64,000 nt of DNA from Amaurobius ferox (lineage: Eukaryota; Arthropoda; Arachnida; Araneae; Amaurobiidae): NCBI GenBank assembly GCA_951213105.1, contig OX578140.1:115924653-115988652 (forward strand), written 5' to 3'. A program made the position numbers and the translations under genes. The notes beneath the pieces were generated by a model. The model was not told the origin of the DNA. It ran no database searches and saw only the letters and a list, made by a program, of their open reading frames with translations. Shown piece after piece: positions 35,946 to 48,384 of the stretch. The stretch's first letter is position 1; each line of letters begins with the position of its first letter.

Positions 35946-36770
35946 GTTATGAGATTATGTTTAAATAACTACGTATGATTTTTAGGATATAAACCAAGTC
36001 ATTTGATTTTAGTGAAAAAAAAGTATTGCTGGAATTTTATATTATCATCACAATTTTGAAGACAGTGAAATATTTTCTCTTGAAGCACAAATTATCTAAA
36101 GATTGTTGTTGCATATGAAAATTTCAATAAAGATTGGTTTATGAAAAGATATTTTACAGTCAGTTAGTTTATCCTTGGGAAACAATTACTGTGTTACATT
36201 ACAAAAAATTTGGGATAAAATAAAATTATTTTCATTTAAATCTGATTATAATAAATCAATGTAACTATCCTAGCAACCGAAAATATTAATTTTCACTTTA
36301 TATATGGAAAAATAATGGATAACACTGTTATATTTCAATTAGATTGTGATTAATCTCACTTTTCAAATTTTGAAATGAAACTTCAGATAATCAGTGAATA
36401 ATAACAGTAAACCCTTCACGATATTCGCAATTCAATGCAACTTATAATAACCCTGCTTTCTTCATTTAAACAAACTATATTTTATTTCCGTTGTGAGATT
36501 GAAGGTAAAACTTTGTTACATAAATGTAATATGTTGTTATGCAACATTGTAATAGTTTTGATTTAACTGGATCTTGTCAAAGGAATTACAAAGAATATTA
36601 ACGGTATTAAGACTTACCATGCAACGGTTGCACAGTCATATTCTTTGTGCAATTGGTATGATAGCGAGTTGGCCCTTATCAAGGACCCATTCGACACTGT
36701 GTAATTCGTTCAAGTAATTTTAAATTCCAAAACTTGGACTACGTAGAATTTTGCTAGCACGAAAATAAAT

Positions 36771-37539
36771 AAAAAATCTGATGTGGGCAACACATGACTT
36801 TCCTTATATAATGTAATTAATTTACTACTTTTACAGTAAAAAAAAGTAGGTTTTTCTTATAGTAGATACTAATATTCTTTCCAAGATATTAAATTTTCGA
36901 CAATTAGTCGTCATTTTTATCCATTTGGCGAGATTTTCGTTAATTTGGCAACATTTCAAAAAGTCGCCAAGTTGGCGACATTCCGCCAAATTCGTCGCCA
37001 AAATCTCGCCAAGCGTTATGCACTAAGAAATAAGTTATTCTTACAGCAGATAAATGACTATTGGCCTTCAAACACAAATGTATTACTAAAAGTATATTTT
37101 TTCATGAATGGAATGAGCTAGTTCCACGAGAATGATGTAACCCAATTTATCGCATGGTATTACATATGAAAAGTGAACATGTTTCTCAATAGGAATTTTT
37201 TTTTTATAAGACTGTTTGATAATTTTTTTTTAAAAAATGAACAATATCTCGAGAACGGTTCATGTTAGCGTTCTAAAATTTATGTCAATCGTTTTCTAAT
37301 GAAAAATTACATAAGAAATGTCTATTTGCGTAACTTTATTAGTGGTTTTGATTTTTTGACGATTTTTTCAAAATTTCATTCGAAAATTTAGGGGGGTTCT
37401 TAACATTCGATTGCATATGAAAGCAATAGGCTTCCAGTGTTTACGGATTGTGATTTTTGTACCAAATTTGGTTCGAATCGGTCCATTCGTTCGTCAGTTA
37501 TCGTCTCCACAGACTCACTGACACACACACACACGCATA

Positions 37540-37596
<57 letters not shown>

Positions 37597-37737
37597 ACAC
37601 ACAGACATCACTTCAAAAATGTTTGATTCGTGATCAGGGATGCTTGAAACGTGCTCTCCCGTCGAAAACTCGAATTCGAATTTTCGACCCCGTCACAATA
37701 CTTTCCTTATACATTATGTATATAAGGAAAGTAAAAA
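36771..37737 (+). repeat. Full-length M-family MITE
   Basis: The copy runs from AAAAAATCTGATGTGGGCAA to CCTTATACATTATGTATATA...AGGAAAGTAAAA, with a long (CA)n at 37521-37602. It marks the end of duplicated unit 1. It is inverted relative to the copy at 34929-35945, with 825 bp between them. Confidence 0.92.
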
Positions 37738-38074
37738 TGAATTCAATACTACACGATTCCTTCGCTTAACTTCGAGGAAGATTCCCACAGACTTTATTGA
37801 TTGTCAGGAATGTGCCAACCTGTCAAAATACAAAAGCCGTCAAAATAATAAAGAATCATGCGACCGCAATTTCACAATTTACATCGTAAAACAAAATGGA
37901 GTATATCATTCGATAGAGATAAAATTTGCTTAAAGGGTCGATTATATAGTTGGTTTGGCACTAATTTCCTAAACCTCTTAAGAATTATAGTTTGCTTTGT
38001 TTCTAGGGAGTCTAATTGAGTTTTACAGACGACATACGACAGGCATATACATCGACTTTCACAGCATTATGAAG
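37738..38074. other. Unassigned spacer between MITEs
   Basis: An open frame that begins in the MITE (37640) runs on to 37933. Its unique part has CQECANLSKYKS and KESCDRNFTIY, but no family is recognised and its start lies in a transposon, so it is not called as a gene. Confidence 0.4.
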
Positions 38075-39034
38075 TAAAAAATCTGATGTGGGCAACACAT
38101 GACTTTCCTTATATAATGTAATGAATTTACTACTTTTACAGTAAAAAAATAGGATTTTCCTGTAGTAGATACTAATATTCTTTCCAAGATATTGAATTTT
38201 CGACAATGAGTCGTCACTTTCATTGATTTAGCGTCATTTTTATCCATTTGTCGAGATTTTCGTTAATTTGGCAACATTTCAAAAAAGTCGCCAAGTTGGC
38301 GACATTCCGCCAAATTCGTCGCCAAAATCTCGCCAAGCGTTATGCACTAAGAAATAAGTTTTTCTTAAAGCATATAAATGACTATTGGCGTTCAAATACA
38401 AAAGTATTATTCAAAATATCTTTTTTCAAGAATGGAACGAGCTAGATCCACGAGAAGGATGTCACTCAATTTATTGCATGGTATTACATATGAAAAGTAA
38501 ACATGTTTCTCAATAGGAAATATTTTTCTTTTTATTTTATATGACTTTTTGATAATTTTTTTAAAAAATGTACAATATCTCGAGAACGGTTCACGTTAGC
38601 GTTCTAAAATTTATGTCAATCGTTTTCTAATGAAAAATTACATAAGAAATGTCTATTTGCGTAACTTTATTAGTGGTTTTAATTTTTTGACGATTTTTTC
38701 AAAATTTCATTCGAAAATTTAGGGGGGTTCTGAACATTCGATTGCGTATAAAAACAATAGGCTTCCAGTGTTTACGGATTGTGATTTTTGTACCAAATTT
38801 GGTTCGAATCGGTCCATTCGTTCGTCAGTTATCGTCTCCACAGACTCACTGACACACACACATACACACATACTTTCACACACACACACACACACACACA
38901 GACATCACTTCAAAAATGTTTGATTCGTGATCAGGGATGCTTGAAACGTGCTCTCCCGTCGAAAACTCGAATTCGAATTTTCGACCCCGTCACAATACTT
39001 TCCTTATACATTATGTATATAAGGAAAGTAAAAA
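38075..39034 (+). repeat. Full-length M-family MITE
   Basis: This copy is very similar to that at 36771-37737, in the same orientation 1.3 kb away. It has a shorter (CA)n (38858-38900). The high similarity by eye suggests recent mobility or local duplication. Confidence 0.92.
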
Positions 39035-40872
39035 CCAACTTTTAAAATAACATTTTACTTTGGAATCTTTGATTTCCATCATCTCATTTAAGAAGGAACC
39101 GCATATTAGTTGCTATATTAGCAAATCTGTTTTTTTTTTCTAGTGACTGCCATCTGAGTTTAGTTGCGTGCACACTAATATAATATCTCATGCCAGATTA
39201 TTAATAACTGTAAACAGAATACTTAAACTTTACACTGGAACTATCAATCCATCAATAGGCCTTTGAGAGTTTGCAACATCCGTAGTAAAAGTTTATTCCC
39301 CAATTTGATTTCACATTGAATGTAATCTCACTCTTAAGGAGGTCCCTGGAAATTTGCATTTATAAGTTATTCATGTATTTACATAATAATTTGAAAAATA
39401 ACAACACAAATACGGTAATTCAAAGAAATGGTTTCGTTGAATATATCCTGAAACTTTGTTTGTAATAATGCTAGTGATCATGACTTCGTTAGAGAATTAG
39501 TATCTCGTCGCAGGAAAGAAAACGCTACAGAGAATCTGTAAGATGGGTATATCAAAACTAACTTCTATGGTCAATGATTACACAGATCTGATGTCTCCAG
39601 TTACCTTACACCTTTCTGGTAAGTCGGACGGTCTGGGTCTCAACAACAGATCTGATGTCATAGCAAGAGTGTGTTGCTACGAAACTTCTATTAACAGCTG
39701 ATTTATTTGACAACACCTTGCAAACTTTTGTAAGCAATGAAAATTCTGTTCCGCCTTATTTAGTAATTATACAGAATCTCTAGAGGAGTATGTAAAAGTT
39801 TTTTTGGAAACATTATCAGCAGTTTGTGGATTTAAAGTATAAGACCTCTTCACCAAATCTTGGCTTTAAGACAGATTAGCTGTACCCACATTTTTAATCA
39901 AAGCTCACTTAGTGTCTAATCTCTAATTATTAAACGAAATATGTCAAAAAAGCATGTCAAAAAATAGACAAAAAACTGCAATTTTTTTCAGGCTTTTTGA
40001 GGTAAATAAATATAATGTCTAAAGCTGTTTTTTTAAAGCATTGGATTTGAAGTTTTTAAAAAATAATTTTTAACACCTACTGATTAACTATAGGATGCAT
40101 ATTAAATATTTGCTTATCATTTATATAAAATGCCGTTTTTGCAAAAAGAAAATGCATATTTTTAAGTCATTTGAAGCAAATGAAGATAAATTCCCAATTA
40201 TTTTAATCTGTGAAATTGATCTACTCGCTAGTCAACATTTTGCGATTAGTGCTAAGGCACATGAGAGAAAAAGCTTTTCTGGCTCCACACTAGTATAGAT
40301 CCATCAACATCCGACTGTCGGATTTTTGACCTTATCACAATACTTTCCCTTTACATTACTATATATAGTAACAAAAATTTAAAAAATGGCATTTTAGCCC
40401 ATTCTTTATTTCAAGTGCCTTTTAGAAACCGCACACCTATCGGTTCATCTCGATAAAACTTAGTTCAAGGATCCTTCCTTTTCCTCGCGGTTGATAAGCT
40501 TTTTCTTTTCAAAATATTAAAGAACCCAAGAAAAATTTCGTTTTAAAAATGCATTCGTGTTAAGAATATATTTTCTTTTGTTGATAATTCATTATTTTTA
40601 CTGTATCATTCTTTTCGTTTAATAAAAATATGTGTATCAATTGTTTCATAGAGACATATTAATGTTTAATGTTTTTAAAAGTTTTGACGTACATTATAAA
40701 AAGAGAATTTTGACCATATTACAAATGACTGCAAAACTCTATTTACGCCCTTCAAATATAATACTAATAATTTTAATAAATGCAAGAAAATACGGCAAAA
40801 TTGTCTACATGAGAATAGAGGTAAATACAATATTAATAAACACAAATGAATTCCATCATTACAATATTAAAA
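39035..40872. other. AT-rich non-coding DNA
   Basis: No gene. It contains the truncated SINE at 39583-39659 and an MITE tail at about 40335-40380 (CTTATCACAATACTTTCCCT). The 95-codon frame at 40632-40919 has no recognisable domain. Confidence 0.5.
39583..39659 (+). mobile_element. 5'-truncated tail of the type 2 5S-headed SINE
   Basis: A 51-bp insert (39596-39646) carries TTACCTTACACCTTTCTGGT and GGTCTGGGTCTCAACAA, as at the end of the element at 19154-19540. It is flanked by a perfect 13-bp TSD CAGATCTGATGTC (39583-39595 and 39647-39659). Truncation at the 5' end with a TSD is the signature of LINE-driven insertion. Confidence 0.85.
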
Positions 40873-42532
40873 GGTATTTAATGTGGACAACACATGACTT
40901 TCCTTATATAATGCCATGAATGTAATTCTTTCACAATAAAAAAAATGATATATCTACGGCGCAATGTTTCTAATGTTGAATTGTACATTTGCTGTATATC
41001 CAGATAACAAATAAAACTATTTTGAAGTACCCAAATTAATTATATTTCAAGCAACTGAAAATTGATGATTATCGATATTGATAGCATACACAATAAGCAA
41101 TATATTCCACATTTTAAAATATTTAAATAATTAATGTATCAAATGAGAATCATTTTCGTTTACTTAGCTTTCATATTTGCACTGTTATCGATATATTTAT
41201 CAATCAGTGTCCAGCTGTTACCAAGTTGGCGATATTCTGTTAAATTAGTCACCAAGTTCGCCAAGCTGATGACCAAGCGTGTGAGGTCTAAATAATATGT
41301 TGTTATTATTTCCCTCAGTTTGCGTTATAATTTATGTTTACTTTAAATTAGCAACTTCTGAATGGTTTGGTTAAATAAACCAATTACCGAGCTACCTAAC
41401 ATTCTGCTATCCTGATTTGGAGACAGGATTAGTTTCGGATCGCGAATAAAGATGGTGAAATGATAGCTAGTGAGAATGGTCAGAAAGATGTTAGAAGAAA
41501 AGTTGGCAAGTAGAAAGAAGGCTGGAATAAGCTAAAGCTGGTTGAGCTGATTAAGCTGGGTGAGTTGCGAAGTCGCTGCGTGACTGAGAAAGAGAGATGT
41601 TGCAAATCCAGGGAACCCGCACTAATGGACATTATTATGACGAAAATGGTCTGGGATAGCGGGTCGGTCAAAGACAAGGTTTAGAGACACTAGGAAAGAT
41701 TTGGATAAGCGTCGAAGTTTTATAACTAGTTCACTGTTTACTTATATATCATCAAGCCCGTCAAAGTGCAATTTGAGATATATTTGGTTAATTAATGGGC
41801 ACATGCAATACTGGCTGTTTGGTATATATGTATGTTTTAGTTAAGCGCTCATCTGCTGTAATTTGAGTAAATACACAACAAATGTGTTTGATTTAATTTA
41901 TTGCATCTGTGTGTTATTACACCTGGCCGCGAGGTCCTGTGTATCCAGTTATACGAACTTTAGAGTGATGCCAATTTTTCTGACAGATCTAAGTAAGTAC
42001 GGATAGGTAATCAAGCACTCAAAGTCGATAAATCCGTAGACAATCGAGGTTCATTACGTTATCTCGATTATTACAATACTTTAGAACATTTCATGCTAGC
42101 GTTCAAAAAAATTTTTCAGTCGTTTTCTAATTAAAATTATATATGAAATAATTATTTTCGTCATATCAGTAACGTTTCTGATTTTTTTTATAATTTTTTC
42201 GAAAGTTCATTCAAAAGTTTGGAAATCTTAACATTCGAGTGCGTTTAAAATCAATTGTAATCCAGTACTCGCAGTTTCAATTTATTCATTAAATTTCATT
42301 TGAAACGTCCCATTAGTGCGTGAGATATCGTCTCCCCAGACTCAAGGGGGACACACTCACACACAAAGATAGAGAGGGAGAGATACAATACTTCAAAAAT
42401 GGCCTATTTGAGTTCAGGGATGCTTGAAATGTGTTCATCCGTTGAAAATCGAATACGAATTTTCGAATGCAAAAACTTGAACCCGCCACAATACTTTCCC
42501 TGTACATTACACTATGTATATAAGGAAAGTAA
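40873..42532 (+). repeat. M-family MITE, variant 2, enlarged by internal sequence
   Basis: It starts GTGGACAACACATGACTTTC and ends CACAATACTTTCCCTGTACA...GGAAAGTAATAA. Between about 41290 and 42055 it holds roughly 750 bp not found in the standard copies. Part of this recurs inverted at 9990-10125, so the extra block travels with the variant. Confidence 0.75.
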
Positions 42533-43900
42533 TAACAGGCTATAAACCCGACTTCTATATGGATGAATGGCTGGCTCACAACTAATCATGATATGAATGG
42601 GTATTTTTATACTCAGAGAAATGACTTAAAGAGAAAGTACCCAAAACTACCATTTGCCACTTCTCCAGATATAAACATTCGTTAACTGGTTTTGGGCATT
42701 TCAGTACTCTTCAGGGAAAGCCAACACTTACTGGCAGCAGAATAGCTGCAAAAAACTTTCTTCATGACACAATTCTAAAAACCTTCATGAAAACTGATAA
42801 ATTCAGTCTTGCCATTCAACTGGCATTGAATTTCATAAACAATTAGATCATTGTGTATAACGTCGCAATGTCCAAGATTATGCTTGTATTACCCACCCCA
42901 AAAGCACATCTCCAAAATATTGGATTGTGCTTCCATTGCTGATAACTCTTTGTACTTGTTTCTGGCTTTTTAGCTCTCTTCATCACGTAAGTCAGCCTCC
43001 ATAGAGGAAAGACATATTGCCGCAAAACTTATATTTTCTTGATAACAATTTAAGTATCAGCTATTCTGCGCTTATAAGCACCAAAGAACACAAACCAATA
43101 TACAGATTCTGGTATCAGCAGTAAAAACACGATCAAAATATAATTTTGCAGGCAACTTTTCGCAAATTCTGCATTTACTAGAAAAATAATCATTAATCAT
43201 GGAAACAACAATGACACATACCTTTTATCCAATCATCCTACTTTGTTTTCTATGTATGTTCCTTATTATATGCAACGCAGCAATAAAGCTCGAAGACTTC
43301 TAAGGTGAGAGAGCTGTTTTTTAAAAATATTATATCTTTTCAGAGGAATTTAAATACTTCATATTTTTTCTGGAGTTAACTCTATCTTTAGTTACATGCT
43401 TATTCATTTATCTGAATTTGCTCCTGATGGTAATATAACTTTACAATCAGTCTTCATATCAATCAATCTGCCTGTGCTGTAGGCATAACCGCAACGAATT
43501 ATTGAAATTTTTTGTAGAATATTCTTTGCAGTAAATAAAATTGTCCATTCGGGATCAAAGTGATTTACTGCTAGGTGTTTGAAATAGCTTTGTCTCCTGA
43601 ATGCTTTACAATATTTATATAATGCATATACCCATTGTCCGGGATTTCTGTGGGATTAAAGGCGCGATTTCTCAAGAACAAATTCTGACAACGACATTGG
43701 TTGACATTTTTAACTTACTCCAAACTAAAATCCAGGGTATATCGATCACCAATCTGATCTAATTTTCTAGTATTAATTACAAACTGAAGTTTTGCTTCAC
43801 TGACTTCCAACTGATTGGATACTGTAGCTAATACCGCACGTTTCGAGGCTTAAATTTCCCAGCCGATTCTTATCGAGCAGACTTTCTCTCTGTATTATCT
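42533..43900. other. Unassigned non-coding DNA
   Basis: No intact gene recognised. The segment at 42600-42845 has coding-like texture on the plus strand but no domain I can name. Confidence 0.4.
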
Positions 43901-44003
43901 ATAAAATACAATTCATGAAACGTGATTACGTTAAGTGGCATATAAAATTGGATGTAACATATCAGTGGCCCACTGGATGAAAGGTAAGGTACTCTGAAAT
44001 TCA

Positions 44004-46750
44004 TACTTTAAGCTAGACGACTTGTGTCAACACATAACAGAAAGTGTAAACAACTAAGTTTTGAGAATTGCATACCACTTTACTGCTGCATCCAAAAACC
44101 GACCCACGCATGTCACAAAAGATTTATAGGTTCATTGTTCTGCACTTTGAAGATATCGTTCGCCGTAGCACGTTTGAAATTGAGAAACTATCTTTGGAAG
44201 TTTTGAGTTGGTTAATATGAAACAACAGCCTCACAATAACCAGTGAAAGAACTGTGTGGTTGACGATTCACTCATGAATACAGAAAGACTTTCTCAACAG
44301 ATAAATACATGTTCTCATCTTTAAATCACTTGGCAAGAGAAGATGTAGATAGATATCTAGCGTCCGACATAATGAAACATGATATTGTGGTAAACAATCC
44401 TTTATGTGAAATATTAAATAGATTAAAATCAAGAGACGTTTTACCAAGCTATCAGGATATTTTGCATCACTTTTTAAAGACTTATTTTATCCACTTGACT
44501 AGTTCAACTACCGGACACCTTCATGTATAAATTTAATTGTAAAAAATATTTGGGAAGAAATTCTGAGTGAGATATATGTCGCATATGATGAAAATGCCGA
44601 TTTGTGGCGTAAAATATTCGAGATCGATACATGTATCAAGCAATTAATATCTATTGACCAATATCTTTATGCATTTAGTTGTGTCGGCGGCAGTTGCATC
44701 AAAATTGACGTAAGGGAAAATGAAAGGATTCCCATGACGAATCCTGGAGGTCAATATTTTGAAAGTGCTGTGACAATTTCACGATCTGTTTACTTTTTAA
44801 TTCGTATCCGCCGTCCTTCCACTTTAAATGGGGTTCATCACGAATTGTACTCACATAATCTTGAAGATTATCATTCTGACACAAACACATGGTCACATAT
44901 CATCACTCTGTTTCGTGTTAACTGTCCCATCGCTATATCCATTGCCCTAAAAATCTATGTACTTGGATTCATGCCGTATCAAAGTAAAGTCATTGCTCAA
45001 GTGTACAATACAGAGACTCTTACATTGTCAACCTTACCATCACCTAGTACAGTTTGTGGTTATGAATTTGCATTAGTGGCTTACCATAGGCGATTATGTT
45101 ACATTGCAGGAGGGACTGGATTCAGGGATAGAAAAAAGTAGAAATAGTTGATCCCGTGAAGAATAAATGGAGCCATCTTTTACGTGGATATCCCACACGT
45201 CCGGTAAGAGCGCGCAAAAGGCCGTCATCGTGTAAAATAATCTATCATCACTCTGTTCAATGGTAACTTTCCCATTGCCATATCCATTGCCGTAAAAGTA
45301 TATGTACTTGGAATTACGACGAATGAATATCAAATTATTGCTCAGATGTATGATACAGAAACTCCTACATTGTCAGCCTTACCATCAAATAGTACATTTT
45401 GTCGTTCTGGATTTGCATTAGTTACTTACCATGGGCGATTATGTTACATTGCAGGAGGGACTGGATTCAGGGATAGAAAAAAAGTAGAAATAGTAGATCC
45501 CGTGAAGAATAAATGGAGCCATCTTTTACGTGGATATCCCACACGTCCGGTAAGAGCGCGCAAAGGCCGTCATCGTGTAAAATAATCTAAAATACACATA
45601 TACTTAAAATTCAGAGACTTAAATAATAATAAAACAATAACATTTATTTAGTGGAAAGATATCTATATAAGGTGATAATCTGTCAATACCATTTTAGAAT
45701 TTCTATTAACAAAAAATACATTTCTTACATACATTTTTAAGAGAATTAAATTCCCTTAATCCAGTCCTCAAAATATGACTTTTCCAGTCAGTACCTATCC
45801 AGATAAATCCTAACATTATCTTAATCGCCTGAATGCGTACCATCGCCTTTTGGCTCAGGCTAACCTAAGTAGAGAGCTGAGAGAGACAAATAGGCCTTCA
45901 TGCAAGTCGTGTATTTAAATTGAGCCTACCTTCGTCATCAGTGAAGACCTCGGGCTCCGGCGTCTCATCGCGGATTAAGGGCTTTCTGCTCGCCGCCCTT
46001 TGCGACCACTCCTTACTGCAGCTTCCTAGTAAGTCCCCGATTTCGTCTTTTTGAACTTAAAAGTTGCTTTCTCTCTCTCTTCTCCCTCTACAAGGTGTCC
46101 CTGTTTGTTATTGGCTATGTATATTAAAACTACGTCTTCTGGCTATATTATTGGCTGGGCTCCCTCTTAACATTTTAGATACCTAACATTTTGTTTTTAC
46201 ATGAGAAAAGTTCTCACGACCACTTTAACATCATCCACATGATATATCTTGACCTTTCGGGTCAGCTGGGTCAATCTTTTCCGTTCATATAGCATCTGAT
46301 GCCCCCTTGAAATTAAATAGCACCCATTTTTCTTCGACTCTGTGTTCGGCGCAGCTGTGTTAGAGGGAACGTTATAATAATTGCTTCTCTGGATGAGGAA
46401 CCGTCTTAGGTCAATTTCCTCCTCTGAAACTGCAACATTACACTGCGTTTACAAAATTCCATGTAACACCACCTACCAGATCTCCCATGTACATTCTACT
46501 CAGTTGCAGCAACCGCTTCCAACGGACAATTACTTGTTTATGACAGATTCTCTTCAGCAATACCAAAGCTAGTTACTTGGAACAATACTATGGAATGTTG
46601 GGATGACCTTGACGAAATGTCCCCTTTTAAAATACTTGGTATGAATAATTTAAAGCCGCATGAATGTTTCAGTTTGGAGAATGAAAAATTCCTATGAGTT
46701 ATAACTGAAGGAAACAAACATCCAAATACCAAATTCCAAACCCAGATTTA
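44004..46750 (+). pseudogene. BTB-Kelch pseudogene, copy 2 (BTB lost, Kelch mosaic)
   Basis: The coding similarity begins at the codon for about residue 98 of the intact protein (YFKLDD). The sequence just upstream matches DNA roughly 0.8 kb 5' of the intact start codon, so one deletion removed the promoter-side DNA and the BTB domain. Frames are then broken: BACK pieces lie at 44024-44206 and 44309-44530, and the longest open Kelch piece (179 codons) at 44602-45141. The Kelch segment around residues 395-485 occurs twice (44880-45240 and 45241-45590). A foreign insert at about 45525-46470 separates the last blades, which resume with the CCAGATCTCCCATGTACATT equivalent at about 46478. Stops and frameshifts show that it is not functional as a full adaptor. 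Confidence 0.9.
45525..46470. mobile_element. Unclassified insertion in Kelch copy 2, possibly an antisense LTR
   Basis: Relative to the intact gene, foreign DNA starts after AATGGAGCCATC and ends before CTACCAGATCTCCC. It has a CT-rich stretch (46065-46090) and a GACCTTTCGGGTCA palindrome similar to GACCTCTCGGGTCA in the LTR-like block at 59182-59980. The first 65 bp of the insert also occur at 45178-45240 because of the tandem duplication. Confidence 0.5.
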
Positions 46751-46944
46751 AACGATTGACTATTGAAGTAGTGTGACTCTAAAAGAAAAAAGTTGAACTT
46801 TAAAAATGTAATTGTGACTTTTCACTTGTTTCGAATATAAAATTAGGTTGACTGTCATAATCTATTACTATGCATCTACACATTTAAGACCCAAGCCGTT
46901 TTTGTCATTTTATTTATTTTTTTCGATAATCAGATCGATTATAA

Positions 46945-47965
46945 AAAAGCTGATGTGTTCAGCACATGACTTTCCCCCCATATAAAGCATATAATACAAT
47001 GAATTTAATTCATTCGAAGTGAAAAAATTATATTTAAAATCTATGGCACAAAGTTTTTACAATTATAATTTTACATTTGGCAATTTTCCGAATGATAACA
47101 TATAAAATTATTTCTATGTACCAAATTAGCTTATATCTCAAGCAATTCTACATTTACAACTATTAATATTGATAGCATTAGCAATACGCAATATAATTCA
47201 TATATATTTTAATAATTAATTCATTAATTTTTATTCATTTTTGCAATTTTAACGACATTTTCGTCAATCGGATTCGAAATATCGCTAATTTGGCAACATC
47301 GCTAAATACGTCATAAAGTTTACCAAATTCATTTCCAAGCGTTAAAGATAGAGGGAAAGAAGATTATTTCTTACATACAAAATACTGTTATCGAATTGTT
47401 TCAGTCGAAATACAAAGCTATTACAGAACGTATCTTTTTCTCATGAATAGACTGAACTAGATCCACGAAAATGATGTTAACAAATGTATAGCATAATATT
47501 GTATACAAAACGTGAACATATTTCTCAATAGTTATTACTTTTTCAAATTTTGTATGATTTTTTTATAAATTTGTTTGAAAAATATAATTCTCGAAAAATG
47601 CAATTCTCGAATAATTGATGCTAGCTTTCTAAAGTTTATGTCAATCGTTTTCTAATAAAAACTTATATAAGATATTATTATTTGCGTAATATTAGTGTAA
47701 GTTCTGATATTTTTATAATATTTTCAAAATTATTTTCGAAAATTTGTGGGTATTCTGACCATTTGACCACTTAAAATCAATAAGCCTCCAGTATTCACTG
47801 ATTGTAGTTTTTCTACCAAATTTTATTCCATACCCTCAATTAGTTCGTGAGATATCGTCTCCACATCTCACGGACACATATACATATGTACGCACGCATA
47901 CAGTATCTCAAAAACGTTCGATTCGAGTTCCGAGATGCTTGAAACGTGCTCTTTCATTAAAATTT
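46945..47965 (+). repeat. M-family MITE copy (unit 2)
   Basis: The copy is orthologous in position to 29480-30600, with the same family blocks (TCGTCTCCACATCTCACGGA, CTCAAAAACGTTCGATTCGA). The microsatellite is nearly absent. Confidence 0.75.
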
Positions 47966-48384
47966 CGACCTGGCTTGAAATCCAATTACACATCATTGTA
48001 TGGCTTTTTAAAAGGCTATAAATTTTTGCAAAGTGTTTATTATTACTTTTAAATTTCCCTCCGATTTCTGTCGGGTACTACAGAACCCCCACCAGAGGTA
48101 CCTCCGCCACAGACATCACATCAAAGCATCAAATTATTTTACAAACTTACTTGGCAGCATATAAACTAAACACATACAATATGAATCTATAACCTTATCT
48201 GGTGATAGTAGAATTTCACATTTCTAATTCTTCTCTTCAAACCTCATCAATAATTAAACATCGTGAAAGTCCCCAAGTTCACTCCAGTTACTAATTTATT
48301 TAAAACAAAACGAAATATCTCGGGATTGTGGCACTACTATTTCACCAAGGAGGGAAATCTAATGATCCTGAAAATCCGAAATAC

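Larger units (their letters stand above)
26650..36765 (+). repeat. Segmental duplication unit 1 (BTB-Kelch plus 7 kb downstream)
   Basis: The unit aligns collinearly and in the same orientation with 43905-52420. Anchors include ATACAATTCATGAAACGTG (26681 and 43909), the Kelch body, the Tc1 remnant (31520 and 48385), TTACAAAGTTGTAGA (33376 and 49861), and the ATTTCTCTTGAAGCA region (36075 and 51700). It ends at ACTACGTAGAATTTTGCTAGCA, where an MITE is inserted. This unit keeps the intact gene. Confidence 0.9.

Noticed and set aside
37640..37933. 97-codon frame with cysteines after an MITE
   Set aside because: Its N-terminal third is MITE sequence and the unique part has no recognisable domain.
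34999..39045. Histidine/threonine-rich frames (for example 35039-35289, 37437-37769, 38788-39045)
   Set aside because: They are translations of the CA microsatellite within MITE copies.
45930..45960. Minus-strand CTGATGACGAAG as a minimal hammerhead
   Set aside because: There is no stem II between the two core halves, so it is a chance string.
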